Assembly: GCF_023284045.1 (NCBI RefSeq)
Contig: NZ_JAKIKQ010000005.1
Span: forward strand, 124,001-188,000
Direction of reading: 5' to 3'
DNA: 64,000 nucleotides
DNA from: Shewanella kaireitica
Lineage (GTDB): Bacteria; Pseudomonadota; Gammaproteobacteria; Enterobacterales; Shewanellaceae
The notes under the pieces were generated by a model. That model searched no databases and was not told where the DNA came from. It worked only from the letters and a program-made list of their open reading frames with translations. This document shows, one piece after another, positions 56,848 to 64,000 of the stretch (position 1 is its first letter; each line of letters begins with the position of its first letter). The position numbers and the translations under genes were made by a program.

Positions 56848-57327
56848 ATGGAGTTATCAAATCCTATCTTGATCTGGGCTGTAATCGGCCTATTTCTGAT
56901 GTTAGCGGAGATTATTTTACCAGGTGGTATTGTGATTCTTCTCGGTGCAGCTTGTTTGGTAGTAGCTGGAGCATTAGCGACGGGTTTAGTTGAAGGTATT
57001 GTTCAAAGCCTAACCCTTTGGTTTATCGCTTCCATGGTGCTTTTACTGCTATTTAGGCAGGTAACGCAAAAGCTTGTTGGTGGTGATGCCCACGTGGATA
57101 ATACCGATGAAGAGTTAGATCTCTTTAATCAATCTGCCGTCGTCAAGCAAACAATCGGTCCTGCACAAAAAACGGGTCGTATTGAATTTCAGGGAAGTGA
57201 GTGGCCTGCACTCGGTGATGGCAGTGAAATCGCTGTCGGTAGCCAAGTAAGAGTCATCTGTCGAGATAATATCGCCTTAGTTGTCGAGCCGTTAGCTGAG
57301 CAAGCTGAAAACTTAACAAATACCTAG
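56848..57327 (+). CDS. NfeD-family membrane protein
   Basis: A protein of 159 residues. Three to four membrane helices in the first half (ILIWAVIGLFLMLAEIILPG, IVILLGAACLVVAG, LWFIASMVLLLLF), then a C-terminal OB-fold domain (GRIEFQGSEWPALGDG). NfeD proteins work with SPFH/stomatin proteins in membrane microdomains. RBS GGGGGAAAT. The SPFH genes follow, after an intervening repeat element that starts at the stop codon. Confidence 0.92.
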   Translation: MELSNPILIWAVIGLFLMLAEIILPGGIVILLGAACLVVAGALATGLVEGIVQSLTLWFIASMVLLLLFRQVTQKLVGGDAHVDNTDEELDLFNQSAVVKQTIGPAQKTGRIEFQGSEWPALGDGSEIAVGSQVRVICRDNIALVVEPLAEQAENLTNT

Positions 57328-57647
57328 TTATACCAATCGGTATAAAAGTTTGGTTGCTCAGCGAGAGTTTAGCGGTTTTGAAGCAAGGTCATTAAATGCT
57401 CCTGCATTAATGACATTCACCACATCCATGTGGTTTGCAGTGAGTGAAGTACATAGTTATTCTACGTTCAAGCTCATTAACGCAGTATCAGAGCCGCTAA
57501 AACTCGCCTGTAAGGAGTGTTTTTGGCTTCCTAATTCGGTGTTGGATAAAGGCAGAGGGGAACAACCATTCTGTCAATGATCCGCCTTGAATTAGTTCGC
57601 CAAAAAACACTCTGAGTAGACCAACTACTTATGCCGATTGGTATTAC
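57327..57647. mobile_element. MITE-like element between nfeD and the SPFH genes
   Basis: Terminal inverted repeats of 28 bases at 57327-57354 and 57620-57647 match at 22 positions (core ATACCAATCGG). Inside are nested hairpins: 57362-57375 with 57494-57506, 57516-57527 with 57599-57611, CATTAAATGC at 57390, CCACAT at 57420. It is 321 bases and carries no credible gene. Size, ends and structure fit a non-autonomous element. Confidence 0.75.
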
Positions 57648-57677
57648 ACTGTTTTTCTGTTGGGAAGGAATCTATAC

Positions 57678-58607
57678 ATGTTTATATTTACAATATTTGT
57701 TCTATTTGTTTTTTTCATCCTCTATAAGCTACTACTTATTGTGCCAATGCGCGAAGTCAACGTGATTGAGCGTTTAGGAAAGTTTCGTGTGGTATTACAG
57801 CCAGGGTTTCATTTTTTGATCCCGTTTTTTGATCGAGTCGCTTATAAGCATGAGATCCGTGAACAAGTGTTAGATGTACCACCGCAAAGCTGTATTTCAA
57901 AAGATAACACCCAGCTTGAGGTTGATGGCTTGGTATACCTTAAGGTGATGGACGGTAAGTTAGCCAGTTATGGTATTGAGGATTACCGTCTTGCTGCGGT
58001 TAACCTTGCACAAACAACCATGCGCTCTGAGATTGGTAAATTAAGCCTAAGCCAAACGTTCTCTGAGCGAGATAGCTTAAATGAATCAATTGTTCGTGAA
58101 ATTGACAAAGCGTCTGATCCTTGGGGGATTAAAGTGCTGCGTTACGAGATAAAGAACATTACTCCGTCTCGAAAAGTGATCCATACGTTAGAGAAACAGA
58201 TGGAAGCTGAGCGTAGTAAACGTGCTGAAATCACGCTAGCTAATGCTGAAAAAGCGGCGATGATCAACCTTTCGCAAGGTGAACGTCAGGAAGCAATTAA
58301 CCTGTCAGAGGGTGAAAAGCAGCGCCGTATTAATGAAGCAAAAGGTATGGCTGCTGAGATCACCATTATTGCCAAAGCGAAAACAGAAGGGATGGAGTTA
58401 GTCTCTACAGCGCTCGCACAAGATGGTGGTAATGAGGCGATGAATATGCAACTGAAAGAGCAGTTCATTAGCCAAATTGGTAAAATTCTGGATGAGGCCG
58501 ATGTGTCAATTGTGCCTGCTGAGCTGGCCAAACTGGAAGGTTTTTTTGAAGGTATGGAGCAAGTTACTCATGCCGTGTCAGCTAATTCAGCGAAAGGAGC
58601 ACGCTAA
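57678..58607 (+). CDS. SPFH/Band 7 stomatin-like protein (first of two)
   Basis: A protein of 309 residues. One N-terminal membrane helix (FIFTIFVLFVFFILYKLLLI), an SPFH/band 7 domain (about 25-180, with ERLGKFRVVLQPGFHFLIPF) and a C-terminal helical coiled-coil region rich in Ala/Glu. Resembles QmcA/paraslipin. The start is ATG 57678 after GGAAGGA. It probably scaffolds protease or membrane-domain assemblies with NfeD. The next SPFH gene overlaps by one base. Confidence 0.92.
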   Translation: MFIFTIFVLFVFFILYKLLLIVPMREVNVIERLGKFRVVLQPGFHFLIPFFDRVAYKHEIREQVLDVPPQSCISKDNTQLEVDGLVYLKVMDGKLASYGIEDYRLAAVNLAQTTMRSEIGKLSLSQTFSERDSLNESIVREIDKASDPWGIKVLRYEIKNITPSRKVIHTLEKQMEAERSKRAEITLANAEKAAMINLSQGERQEAINLSEGEKQRRINEAKGMAAEITIIAKAKTEGMELVSTALAQDGGNEAMNMQLKEQFISQIGKILDEADVSIVPAELAKLEGFFEGMEQVTHAVSANSAKGAR

Positions 58608-59548
58608 TGTTTGCAGCAATTAATACTGATCTGATTGTGATGGCAATTTGGGGACTTATCTTTGCCATCTTCGTGGTTAAGTTGTTTCAATCGATTCGCT
58701 TGGTACCGACAAAGTCGGCTTATATTGTAGAGCGTTTGGGTAAGTATCACTCAACCTTAGATGCTGGTTTCCATGCGTTAGTACCCTTTGTTGATAAAGT
58801 TGCGTATATCCATGACCTAAAAGAAGAAACTATCGATGTGCCACCGCAAGAGTGTTTCTCTTGTGACGAGGTTAATGTTGAAGTTGATGGGGTTATTTAT
58901 ATCTCGGTTATTGATCCCGTTAAAGCTAGCTACGGCGTGGTTGATTATCGTTATGCAGCTATTCAATTGGCACAAACGACCACTCGTTCGGTGATTGGTA
59001 CCCTAGATCTTGATCGTACCTTTGAAGAGCGAGATGTTATTAGTGCCAAGGTGGTTGAAGTACTTGATCAAGCTGGTGCTATGTGGGGGATCCGAGTTCA
59101 TCGTTACGAAATTAAGAACATCACCCCACCTGAAACGGTTAAGAATGCCATGGAGATGCAAGTCAATGCTGAGCGTGAAAAGCGTGCATTGTTAGCTAAA
59201 AGTGAAGGTGACAAACAAAGTAAGATTAATCGCTCTGAAGGTGTGAAAGCTGAAACCATTAACCACTCTGAAGGTGAAATGCAGCGCCGCATCAATGAAG
59301 CTGAAGGTAAGGGCGAAGAGATATTAACCATTGCTCGCGCAACCGCTGAATCGATAGAGAGAATGGCGACAGTTATCGCGGCGCCTGGTGGTAAAAACGT
59401 GGTGCGTATGCAGCTTGGCGCTCAATATCTTAAGCAGATGGATGGACTGAGTTCAAGCAAGAGTAAAGTGGTCTTGCCGGGTAATATGATGGACTTTGAC
59501 CATTGGATGAATAGCATAGGTCTAGAAGAATCTAAGACGAAAAAGTAG
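58607..59548 (+). CDS. SPFH/Band 7 stomatin-like protein (second of two)
   Basis: A protein of 313 residues, a close paralogue of the previous gene: one N-terminal helix (MAIWGLIFAIFVVKLFQ), ERLGKYHSTLDAGFHALVPF, the same AEGEK/SEGEMQRRINEAEG blocks, and a Ser/Lys tail. The start (ATG at 58607) overlaps the stop of the first gene (TAATG), so translation is coupled. Tandem SPFH genes with NfeD suggest a hetero-oligomer (inference). Confidence 0.92.
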   Translation: MFAAINTDLIVMAIWGLIFAIFVVKLFQSIRLVPTKSAYIVERLGKYHSTLDAGFHALVPFVDKVAYIHDLKEETIDVPPQECFSCDEVNVEVDGVIYISVIDPVKASYGVVDYRYAAIQLAQTTTRSVIGTLDLDRTFEERDVISAKVVEVLDQAGAMWGIRVHRYEIKNITPPETVKNAMEMQVNAEREKRALLAKSEGDKQSKINRSEGVKAETINHSEGEMQRRINEAEGKGEEILTIARATAESIERMATVIAAPGGKNVVRMQLGAQYLKQMDGLSSSKSKVVLPGNMMDFDHWMNSIGLEESKTKK

Positions 59549-59586
59549 CTTTTCACCGTTTAAATTGAGTTGATACGCGACAAATT

Positions 59587-59621
59587 AAAATGCTGGATTT
59601 CAATAGGAATCCAGCATTTTT
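59587..59621 (+). terminator. Terminator of the NfeD/SPFH operon
   Basis: AAAATGCTGGATT and AATCCAGCATTTT around a short loop, followed by T's. Confidence 0.9.
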
Positions 59622-59680
59622 GTTTCGCGCTATTTTTCGCTCACGTACTATCATTTGTGAACCTTTAACTAGGAGTAAGC

Positions 59681-60094
59681 ATGGCATACAACGACAAGTT
59701 TAGATTGAGTTGTCACGCGGTGATATTGCGAGAGGGCATGGATGAGATGGAAGTTTTACTATTGAAAGCAACCTACGGTGCTTGCTCATGGGGCCTGCCC
59801 GGTGGTGCGTTAGAGCCAGGAGAGACTATTCATCAAGCGCTTATTAGGGAATGCCAAGAAGAGCTTGGTTTGTGCATCAATGTTCAATATCTGTCGGGAG
59901 TTTATTACCACAGCTCTTATGACTCTCAAGCATTTATTTTTCGCTGTGAAATTGATAAGTCAGCGGTAATCACATTGAGTGAAGAGCATTCAGAGTACCA
60001 GTTTGTCGCCATATCCTCGCTCTCGGCGGTGCAGAAAGCGAGAGTACTTGATTGCATTGAATTTACCGGTGCTGTGATTAGCCGTAAGTTTTAA
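59681..60094 (+). CDS. Nudix hydrolase
   Basis: A protein of 137 residues. The Nudix box is complete: GGALEPGETIHQALIRECQE followed by ELG (G-x5-E-x7-REUxEExGU). It hydrolyses a nucleoside diphosphate linked to X; the substrate is not predictable. The RBS, AGGAG, gives ATG 59681. Its last 17 bases overlap the end of the convergent GGDEF-EAL gene. Confidence 0.92.
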   Translation: MAYNDKFRLSCHAVILREGMDEMEVLLLKATYGACSWGLPGGALEPGETIHQALIRECQEELGLCINVQYLSGVYYHSSYDSQAFIFRCEIDKSAVITLSEEHSEYQFVAISSLSAVQKARVLDCIEFTGAVISRKF

Positions 60095-62210
60095 TGGGCT
60101 TGTCCTCTGCAACCCGTTCAGCATTTTTCAAGCAAGGCTCTTCATTGGCCTGAATGCTCTTAATATAATGTTCGCCAATTTTTAGTAGCTCGTCTAAAAC
60201 GACGGGTTTGCTAATCAAAAAGCCTTGGGCGTAGTCACACATCATAAAGCTCAATTCATCAAACTGTTCTTGGGTTTCTACCCCTTCGGCTATGACTCGG
60301 ATCCCCAGTGCATGAGCCATTTCAATGGTAGCAATAATGAGCTCTTTACTGGTGTCGTCAGTGTTCATGTCTTTGATAAAGCTACGATCGATTTTAAGGA
60401 TCTGGAATGGGTATGTACGCAGATAACTGAGCGATGAATAGCCGGTACCAAAATCGTCCATCGAGATACAAAACCCTGCTTCACTCAATGCCATTAAAGC
60501 ATCAAGCGTATAAGCATGGCCACTGAGCAATACCCCTTCAGTTATCTCTAGTTCCAAATCCTTAGGTTGCATTCCTAACTGACAAACACTGTCATTGATA
60601 AGCTGGACTAGATTAGGGTTTCTAAACTGTCTTGGTGACAGGTTGATAGCGATTCTAAAGTCATCATTAAAGGTCTGCTGCCAAGTATGAGCCGTCTCGA
60701 GCGCTCTGTGCAGAATAAATTCGCCCATGGGTTCAATCACACCCGTTTGCTCAGCAATAGGGATAAACTCGGCTGGTGAGACATTGCCCAGTACTGGGTT
60801 ATTCCACCTAAGTAGTGCTTCCGCGCCCATAATGCTGCCATCGCGAATATCGAGCTGAATTTGATAATGAACTTGCAGTTCGCCTCGTTCAAGCGCGCCG
60901 TGGATCTGCTCTTCAATCGCTAAGCGGCGAGAAACTTCTTTATTCATTGCATGGGTGAAGTAGGAGTAGGTATTACGACCAATACTCTTAGTGTGGTACA
61001 TGGCGGAATCGGCATTTCGCAGCAATTCTGACGGCGTTTTGCCGTCGTTAGGGTAAATCGCGATACCAATACTTGCGGTTAAAATGAGTTGGCGGTTATC
61101 GATGTAGAAGGGCTTTCTAAAGCCGCCAATAAGATTTTCAGCTAGGGGTTGCGCATCATTAGCACTGGAGAGTCCGTCGAGAAGAATGATAAATTCATCG
61201 CCACCTAGGCGGCCAACGGTATCCTCTTTTCGGGTCGCTTTCATTAGACGGTCGGCAGCAGTGATCAGTAGCTGATCACCGGCCTCGTGGCCTAATGAAT
61301 CATTAATTTTTTTAAAGTCATCTAAGTCTAAAAAGATCACAGCCAGCATTTTACCACTGCGCTCAGAGGCATCGACCAACTGCTCTAGTCGTCTTAGTGC
61401 GAGGAAGCGATTAGGGAGATCTGTTAGCGCGTCATAATGTGCTTGGTGGCGAATTAATGCTTCTGACTCTAAACGTTCACTATTATCGTGAAAGGAGATC
61501 ACCGCCCCCATTTTGTTATCGTTTAGCATCATTGGATGTGACCAATATTCGACTGGGAAGCTGCTGCCATCAGCTCGCCAGAAATGATCCTCTTTGAGAT
61601 TTTCATCGCGTTTATTTTCTTGCTCGATAATCGAACTGACAATAGCGTTAACGTCGTCAGGATTTTGGTGAATTAGACTGCGCATGTTGCAGGCGATGAG
61701 CTGTTCTTCGCTACGGTAGCCAAGCAGTTTCACACACTGGGGATTAGCAAAAATGCAGCGTCCATTTTCGTCGACACCATAAATGGCTGCAGCTGCAGAG
61801 TCCAAAATAGCAGTTAGAAGATGGTTCTTGCCAAGGATAGTTTGCTGGTTATGCTGCTCTTTAGCTGAAATTTCTTGCAGGCGACTAAACATATGATTGA
61901 GTTCAACCTCCAGATCGCTTAATTCACCATAATCACCGATCCTATTACGAGTATTAAGATCGCCATTTGACCAACGTCTTACACAATTTGTTAGATGGCG
62001 AACTCGTGGTGTAATTGACAACAGTTGGAATAAGCTGACACTTAACACTGCGACATTGGCTAAGCAAAACAGGCTGACGACAAATACAAGCGTCATATCT
62101 AAAGAGGGTTTAGCGATATATAGATAGATCACTAAACTAAGGGATATCACGCTGATGAATGAAAGGGTTAGCTGCCATGGCTTTAGTGTGTATCGTTTCA
62201 TTGTTAGCAT
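60078..62210 (-). CDS. Membrane GGDEF-EAL protein with HAMP-like and PAS domains
   Basis: A protein of about 710 residues. Two close N-terminal helices (about 13-35 and 40-65) leave no periplasmic domain. A HAMP-like segment, a PAS domain (about 130-250), GGDEF (LGGDEF, with RKED at the inhibitory I-site five residues before) and EAL (EALLRW, EITEG, DDFGTGYSS, EGVET) follow. Both enzyme motifs are intact. The start at 62210 lies 7 bases after AGGAA; ATG 62216 and 62201 also fit. It is the second such c-di-GMP enzyme in the window. Confidence 0.9.
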   Translation of the reverse strand: MLTMKRYTLKPWQLTLSFISVISLSLVIYLYIAKPSLDMTLVFVVSLFCLANVAVLSVSLFQLLSITPRVRHLTNCVRRWSNGDLNTRNRIGDYGELSDLEVELNHMFSRLQEISAKEQHNQQTILGKNHLLTAILDSAAAAIYGVDENGRCIFANPQCVKLLGYRSEEQLIACNMRSLIHQNPDDVNAIVSSIIEQENKRDENLKEDHFWRADGSSFPVEYWSHPMMLNDNKMGAVISFHDNSERLESEALIRHQAHYDALTDLPNRFLALRRLEQLVDASERSGKMLAVIFLDLDDFKKINDSLGHEAGDQLLITAADRLMKATRKEDTVGRLGGDEFIILLDGLSSANDAQPLAENLIGGFRKPFYIDNRQLILTASIGIAIYPNDGKTPSELLRNADSAMYHTKSIGRNTYSYFTHAMNKEVSRRLAIEEQIHGALERGELQVHYQIQLDIRDGSIMGAEALLRWNNPVLGNVSPAEFIPIAEQTGVIEPMGEFILHRALETAHTWQQTFNDDFRIAINLSPRQFRNPNLVQLINDSVCQLGMQPKDLELEITEGVLLSGHAYTLDALMALSEAGFCISMDDFGTGYSSLSYLRTYPFQILKIDRSFIKDMNTDDTSKELIIATIEMAHALGIRVIAEGVETQEQFDELSFMMCDYAQGFLISKPVVLDELLKIGEHYIKSIQANEEPCLKNAERVAEDKPIKTYG

Positions 62211-62699
62211 ACGCATTTCCTAACCTTGAGTTGTAAAAACAGCACTGCTTCCGCTGATAATTCAGAAGAGGTATTGCAGCTTTATTGCTGTCTTTCTTAA
62301 AAATAGTTTTGCTTTGAGATAATCAACGAAATCGCCAAACCGCCCTGAAGCTCCATCACTAGAGGGCTTTTTGGCAGGCAAAAATCGTGAAATGCATAAA
62401 GTAGTGTCTAGCAAGGGATAACACCTATTTAGGTGTCTAAATATGTAGGTGTAAGAGCTGTGATTGAAATTTGCTGTAGAGGTCATTTTAATCCTTTAAA
62501 ATATAAGAAATCAGTCCGTGATCGCTTGCCTTGCCTGAATAAGTATAGGATCTAATTTGTTAAACAGGAAACAAGCAATTTAGCGATAAAATATCTATCT
62601 GAATGATAAGTATTTTTCACTGGTTAGTTTGCTCTTTTTCGATAGAATCCACTAAATTGATTCTGAGCCTAATCGCCAATAAATGAGTATGAGTTGAAT
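62211..62699. other. Region upstream of the GGDEF-EAL gene and ridA
   Basis: No convincing coding frame. A structured hairpin lies at 62333-62374 (outer GCCAAA/TTTGGC, inner GCCCT/AGGGC). It could be leader structure of the GGDEF-EAL gene, about 120 bases before its start, or a terminator. ACACCTATTTAGGTGT (62432-62447 region) is another short palindrome. I compared it with the c-di-GMP-I riboswitch pattern and it does not fit. Confidence 0.5.
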
Positions 62700-63053
62700 A
62701 TGAGTATTGAAAGAATTGAAACAGGCAGTCGAATGAGTCGTATCGTGAAGCATAACGGTACCATCTATCTGTGCGGCCAAGTTTGTAAGGATGCAGAACA
62801 AGGGATTACTGAACAGACAAGCTCTATGCTGGAAAAAGTCGATACGCTGCTCGCGCAAGCGGGTAGCGATAGAGAACACATCTTATCGGCGACTATTTAC
62901 GTAAAAGATATGCAGTACTTTGCCGAAATGAATGCCGTTTGGGATGCTTGGGTGCCTGAAGGTCATGCGCCAGCACGAGCTTGTGTGGCGGCTAAAATGG
63001 CTCGCGAAGCACTGCTAGTGGAAATATCAGTGGTAGCAGCGGAGAAAGTGTAA
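62700..63053 (+). CDS. RidA-family (YjgF/YER057c/UK114) protein
   Basis: A protein of 117 residues. LCGQVC and the C-terminal [18 protein letters not shown] are typical of RidA relatives. RidA deaminates reactive enamines and imines from amino-acid metabolism; the arginine of GHAPARACV is the usual substrate-binding position, so activity is likely. The start is ATG 62700 (TTG 62694 is possible). Confidence 0.88.
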   Translation: MSIERIETGSRMSRIVKHNGTIYLCGQVCKDAEQGITEQTSSMLEKVDTLLAQAGSDREHILSATIYVKDMQYFAEMNAVWDAWVPEGHAPARACVAAKMAREALLVEISVVAAEKV

Positions 63054-63154
63054 GGCAACATTGCGGCTATTTTACAGTTAAGTACTGCCAGTTTTTATCG
63101 GCTATAGGATTGAGGTTCTGATATACTGCCAGCCTGATTTTTTTGGAGGCAATA

Positions 63155-64000
63155 ATGGACGTATCTTCTTTACTAGACGGCCTAAATGACAAGCAGCGTG
63201 AAGCCGTAGGCGCGCCGCAATCTAGCATGTTAGTGTTGGCTGGAGCGGGTAGTGGTAAAACTCGAGTGCTAACACACCGAATCGCTTGGCTAATGCAGGT
63301 CGAACAGCAAAGTCCTTACGCTATTTTAGCGGTAACGTTTACCAATAAAGCAGCTAAAGAGATGCGTGAGCGCGTCGAGAAAGTCGCTGGTGGTAATATG
63401 AGCCGCATGTGGATTGGTACCTTTCATGGTTTAGCCCACCGATTACTGCGTACCCATTATAAAGATGCTAATCTGCCACAAAGCTTCCAAATTTTAGATT
63501 CTGATGATCAACTACGACTGATCAAGCGCATTCTAAAAAGCCTAAACTTGGATGAGAAACAGTATCCACCAAGGCATGCTCAAGGCTATATCAATGGCAA
63601 GAAAGACCTTGGTCTTCGCCCATCGCATATCGATGCGGGTGGCTTTCCTATTGAGCAAAACTTACTGAAAATTTATCAGGTTTATCAAGACTCTTGCGAC
63701 CGCGCAGGTCTGGTCGATTTTGCCGAGATCTTACTGCGCGCTCATGAGCTGTGGCTCAATAAACCGCATATTCTCGACCACTACCAAGACAGGTTTAAAC
63801 ATATCTTGGTGGACGAGTTTCAAGATACCAACGCCATTCAATATGCTTGGATCCGTGTACTCGCGGGCTCGAGCGCTAACGTAATGATAGTGGGTGACGA
63901 TGATCAATCTATTTATGGTTGGCGTGGCGCTCAAGTTGAAAACCTGCACAAGTTCTTAGGCGATTTCCCTACTGCTCAGACTATTCGCTTAGAGCAGAAC
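63155..64000 (+). CDS. uvrD: DNA helicase II UvrD, N-terminal part (runs off window)
   Basis: The first 282 codons of a superfamily 1 helicase: LNDKQREAVGAPQ Q-motif, Walker A GAGSGKT, motif Ia TFTNKAAKEMRER, motif II DEFQDTN, motif III GDDDQSIYGWRGA. This is UvrD and not Rep, based on the DGLNDKQREAV start. It unwinds DNA in mismatch and nucleotide excision repair. ATG 63155 follows GGAGG. The gene continues past base 64000. Confidence 0.95.
   Translation, partial: MDVSSLLDGLNDKQREAVGAPQSSMLVLAGAGSGKTRVLTHRIAWLMQVEQQSPYAILAVTFTNKAAKEMRERVEKVAGGNMSRMWIGTFHGLAHRLLRTHYKDANLPQSFQILDSDDQLRLIKRILKSLNLDEKQYPPRHAQGYINGKKDLGLRPSHIDAGGFPIEQNLLKIYQVYQDSCDRAGLVDFAEILLRAHELWLNKPHILDHYQDRFKHILVDEFQDTNAIQYAWIRVLAGSSANVMIVGDDDQSIYGWRGAQVENLHKFLGDFPTAQTIRLEQN

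Noticed and set aside
57350..57580. Open frame of 76 codons inside the MITE-like element
   Set aside because: No ribosome binding site, and it crosses several hairpins of the element; composition does not resemble a protein.
62262..62486. Frame of 74 codons upstream of the GGDEF-EAL gene
   Set aside because: It crosses the hairpin region and has no convincing start or similarity.
62211..62500. c-di-GMP-I (GEMM) riboswitch in front of the GGDEF-EAL gene
   Set aside because: Conserved segments such as the GCAAAGCC-GGCCUAAACC block are not present on the minus strand.
63110..63140. LexA box before uvrD (CTGATATACTGCCAG)
   Set aside because: LexA sites need CTG-N10-CAG; this one has N9, so it does not fit.

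Overview
The window looks like chromosomal DNA of a gammaproteobacterium of the genus Shewanella. This rests on gene content and order seen here: pilB/pilA next to nadC and ampDE; pdhR-aceE-aceF-lpdA; acnB; rsd/hemE; zntR with an SO_0444-type Cu/Zn efflux permease; a multihaem OmcA/MtrC-type outer-membrane cytochrome; and two large GGDEF-EAL proteins. Base composition is moderate (low-to-mid 40s % GC by eye). Species cannot be told from the sequence alone. No rRNA, tRNA, CRISPR array or complete insertion sequence was found.

Layout. 1-3000: type IV pilus locus (pilB start, an O-antigen-ligase-like membrane protein, pilA), followed by about 1.5 kb with no gene. 4450-7000: nadC diverging from ampDE. 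7200-14300: the pyruvate dehydrogenase operon with a clear PdhR operator. 14450-24850: a 1499-residue sensor GGDEF-EAL protein, a PlpD-like patatin, an M13 peptidase lipoprotein, and a HAD phosphatase whose 3' end runs into an inverted-repeat element. 25260-30500: acnB, rsd, a candidate small RNA, hemE and a small membrane protein. 30600-34470: two tandem spondin-domain proteins followed by a two-component system. 34660-39110: SDR, a small unknown ORF, purD and purH. 39440-42430: zntR, Cu/Zn permease, DsbA-like lipoprotein and DCC protein. 42500-51560: YebC/YeeN, LysR with an NTF2-like protein, the multihaem cytochrome, LysR with an EmrAB-type pump, and ElaA. 51760-56420: radical SAM, MscS, small proteins, udp and a Tsx-like channel. 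56850-64000: NfeD, a MITE-like element, two SPFH proteins, Nudix, the second GGDEF-EAL protein, RidA and the start of uvrD.

How genes work together. pdhR-aceEF-lpdA and acnB feed pyruvate carbon into the TCA cycle. udp and the Tsx-like channel form a convergent uridine uptake and phosphorolysis pair. zntR controls a metal efflux permease from a MerR-type 20-bp-spacer promoter. NfeD and the SPFH pair form a membrane-microdomain cassette. The pilin ends in serine and sits beside an O-antigen-ligase-like enzyme, which suggests pilin glycosylation.

Most worth a second look: a candidate ~90-nt small RNA upstream of rsd (28606-28700, minus) with a near-consensus promoter and a strong terminator; a 321-bp MITE-like element between nfeD and the SPFH genes; a 262-bp element with perfect 21-bp inverted ends that supplies the last codons of a phosphatase; the tandem spondin pair with its two-component system; a nine-haem variant of the usually ten-haem OmcA/MtrC family; and a perfect palindrome near purD. 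Apart from these the window is mostly ordinary core genome, and I see no clear case of a wholly undescribed multi-gene system.
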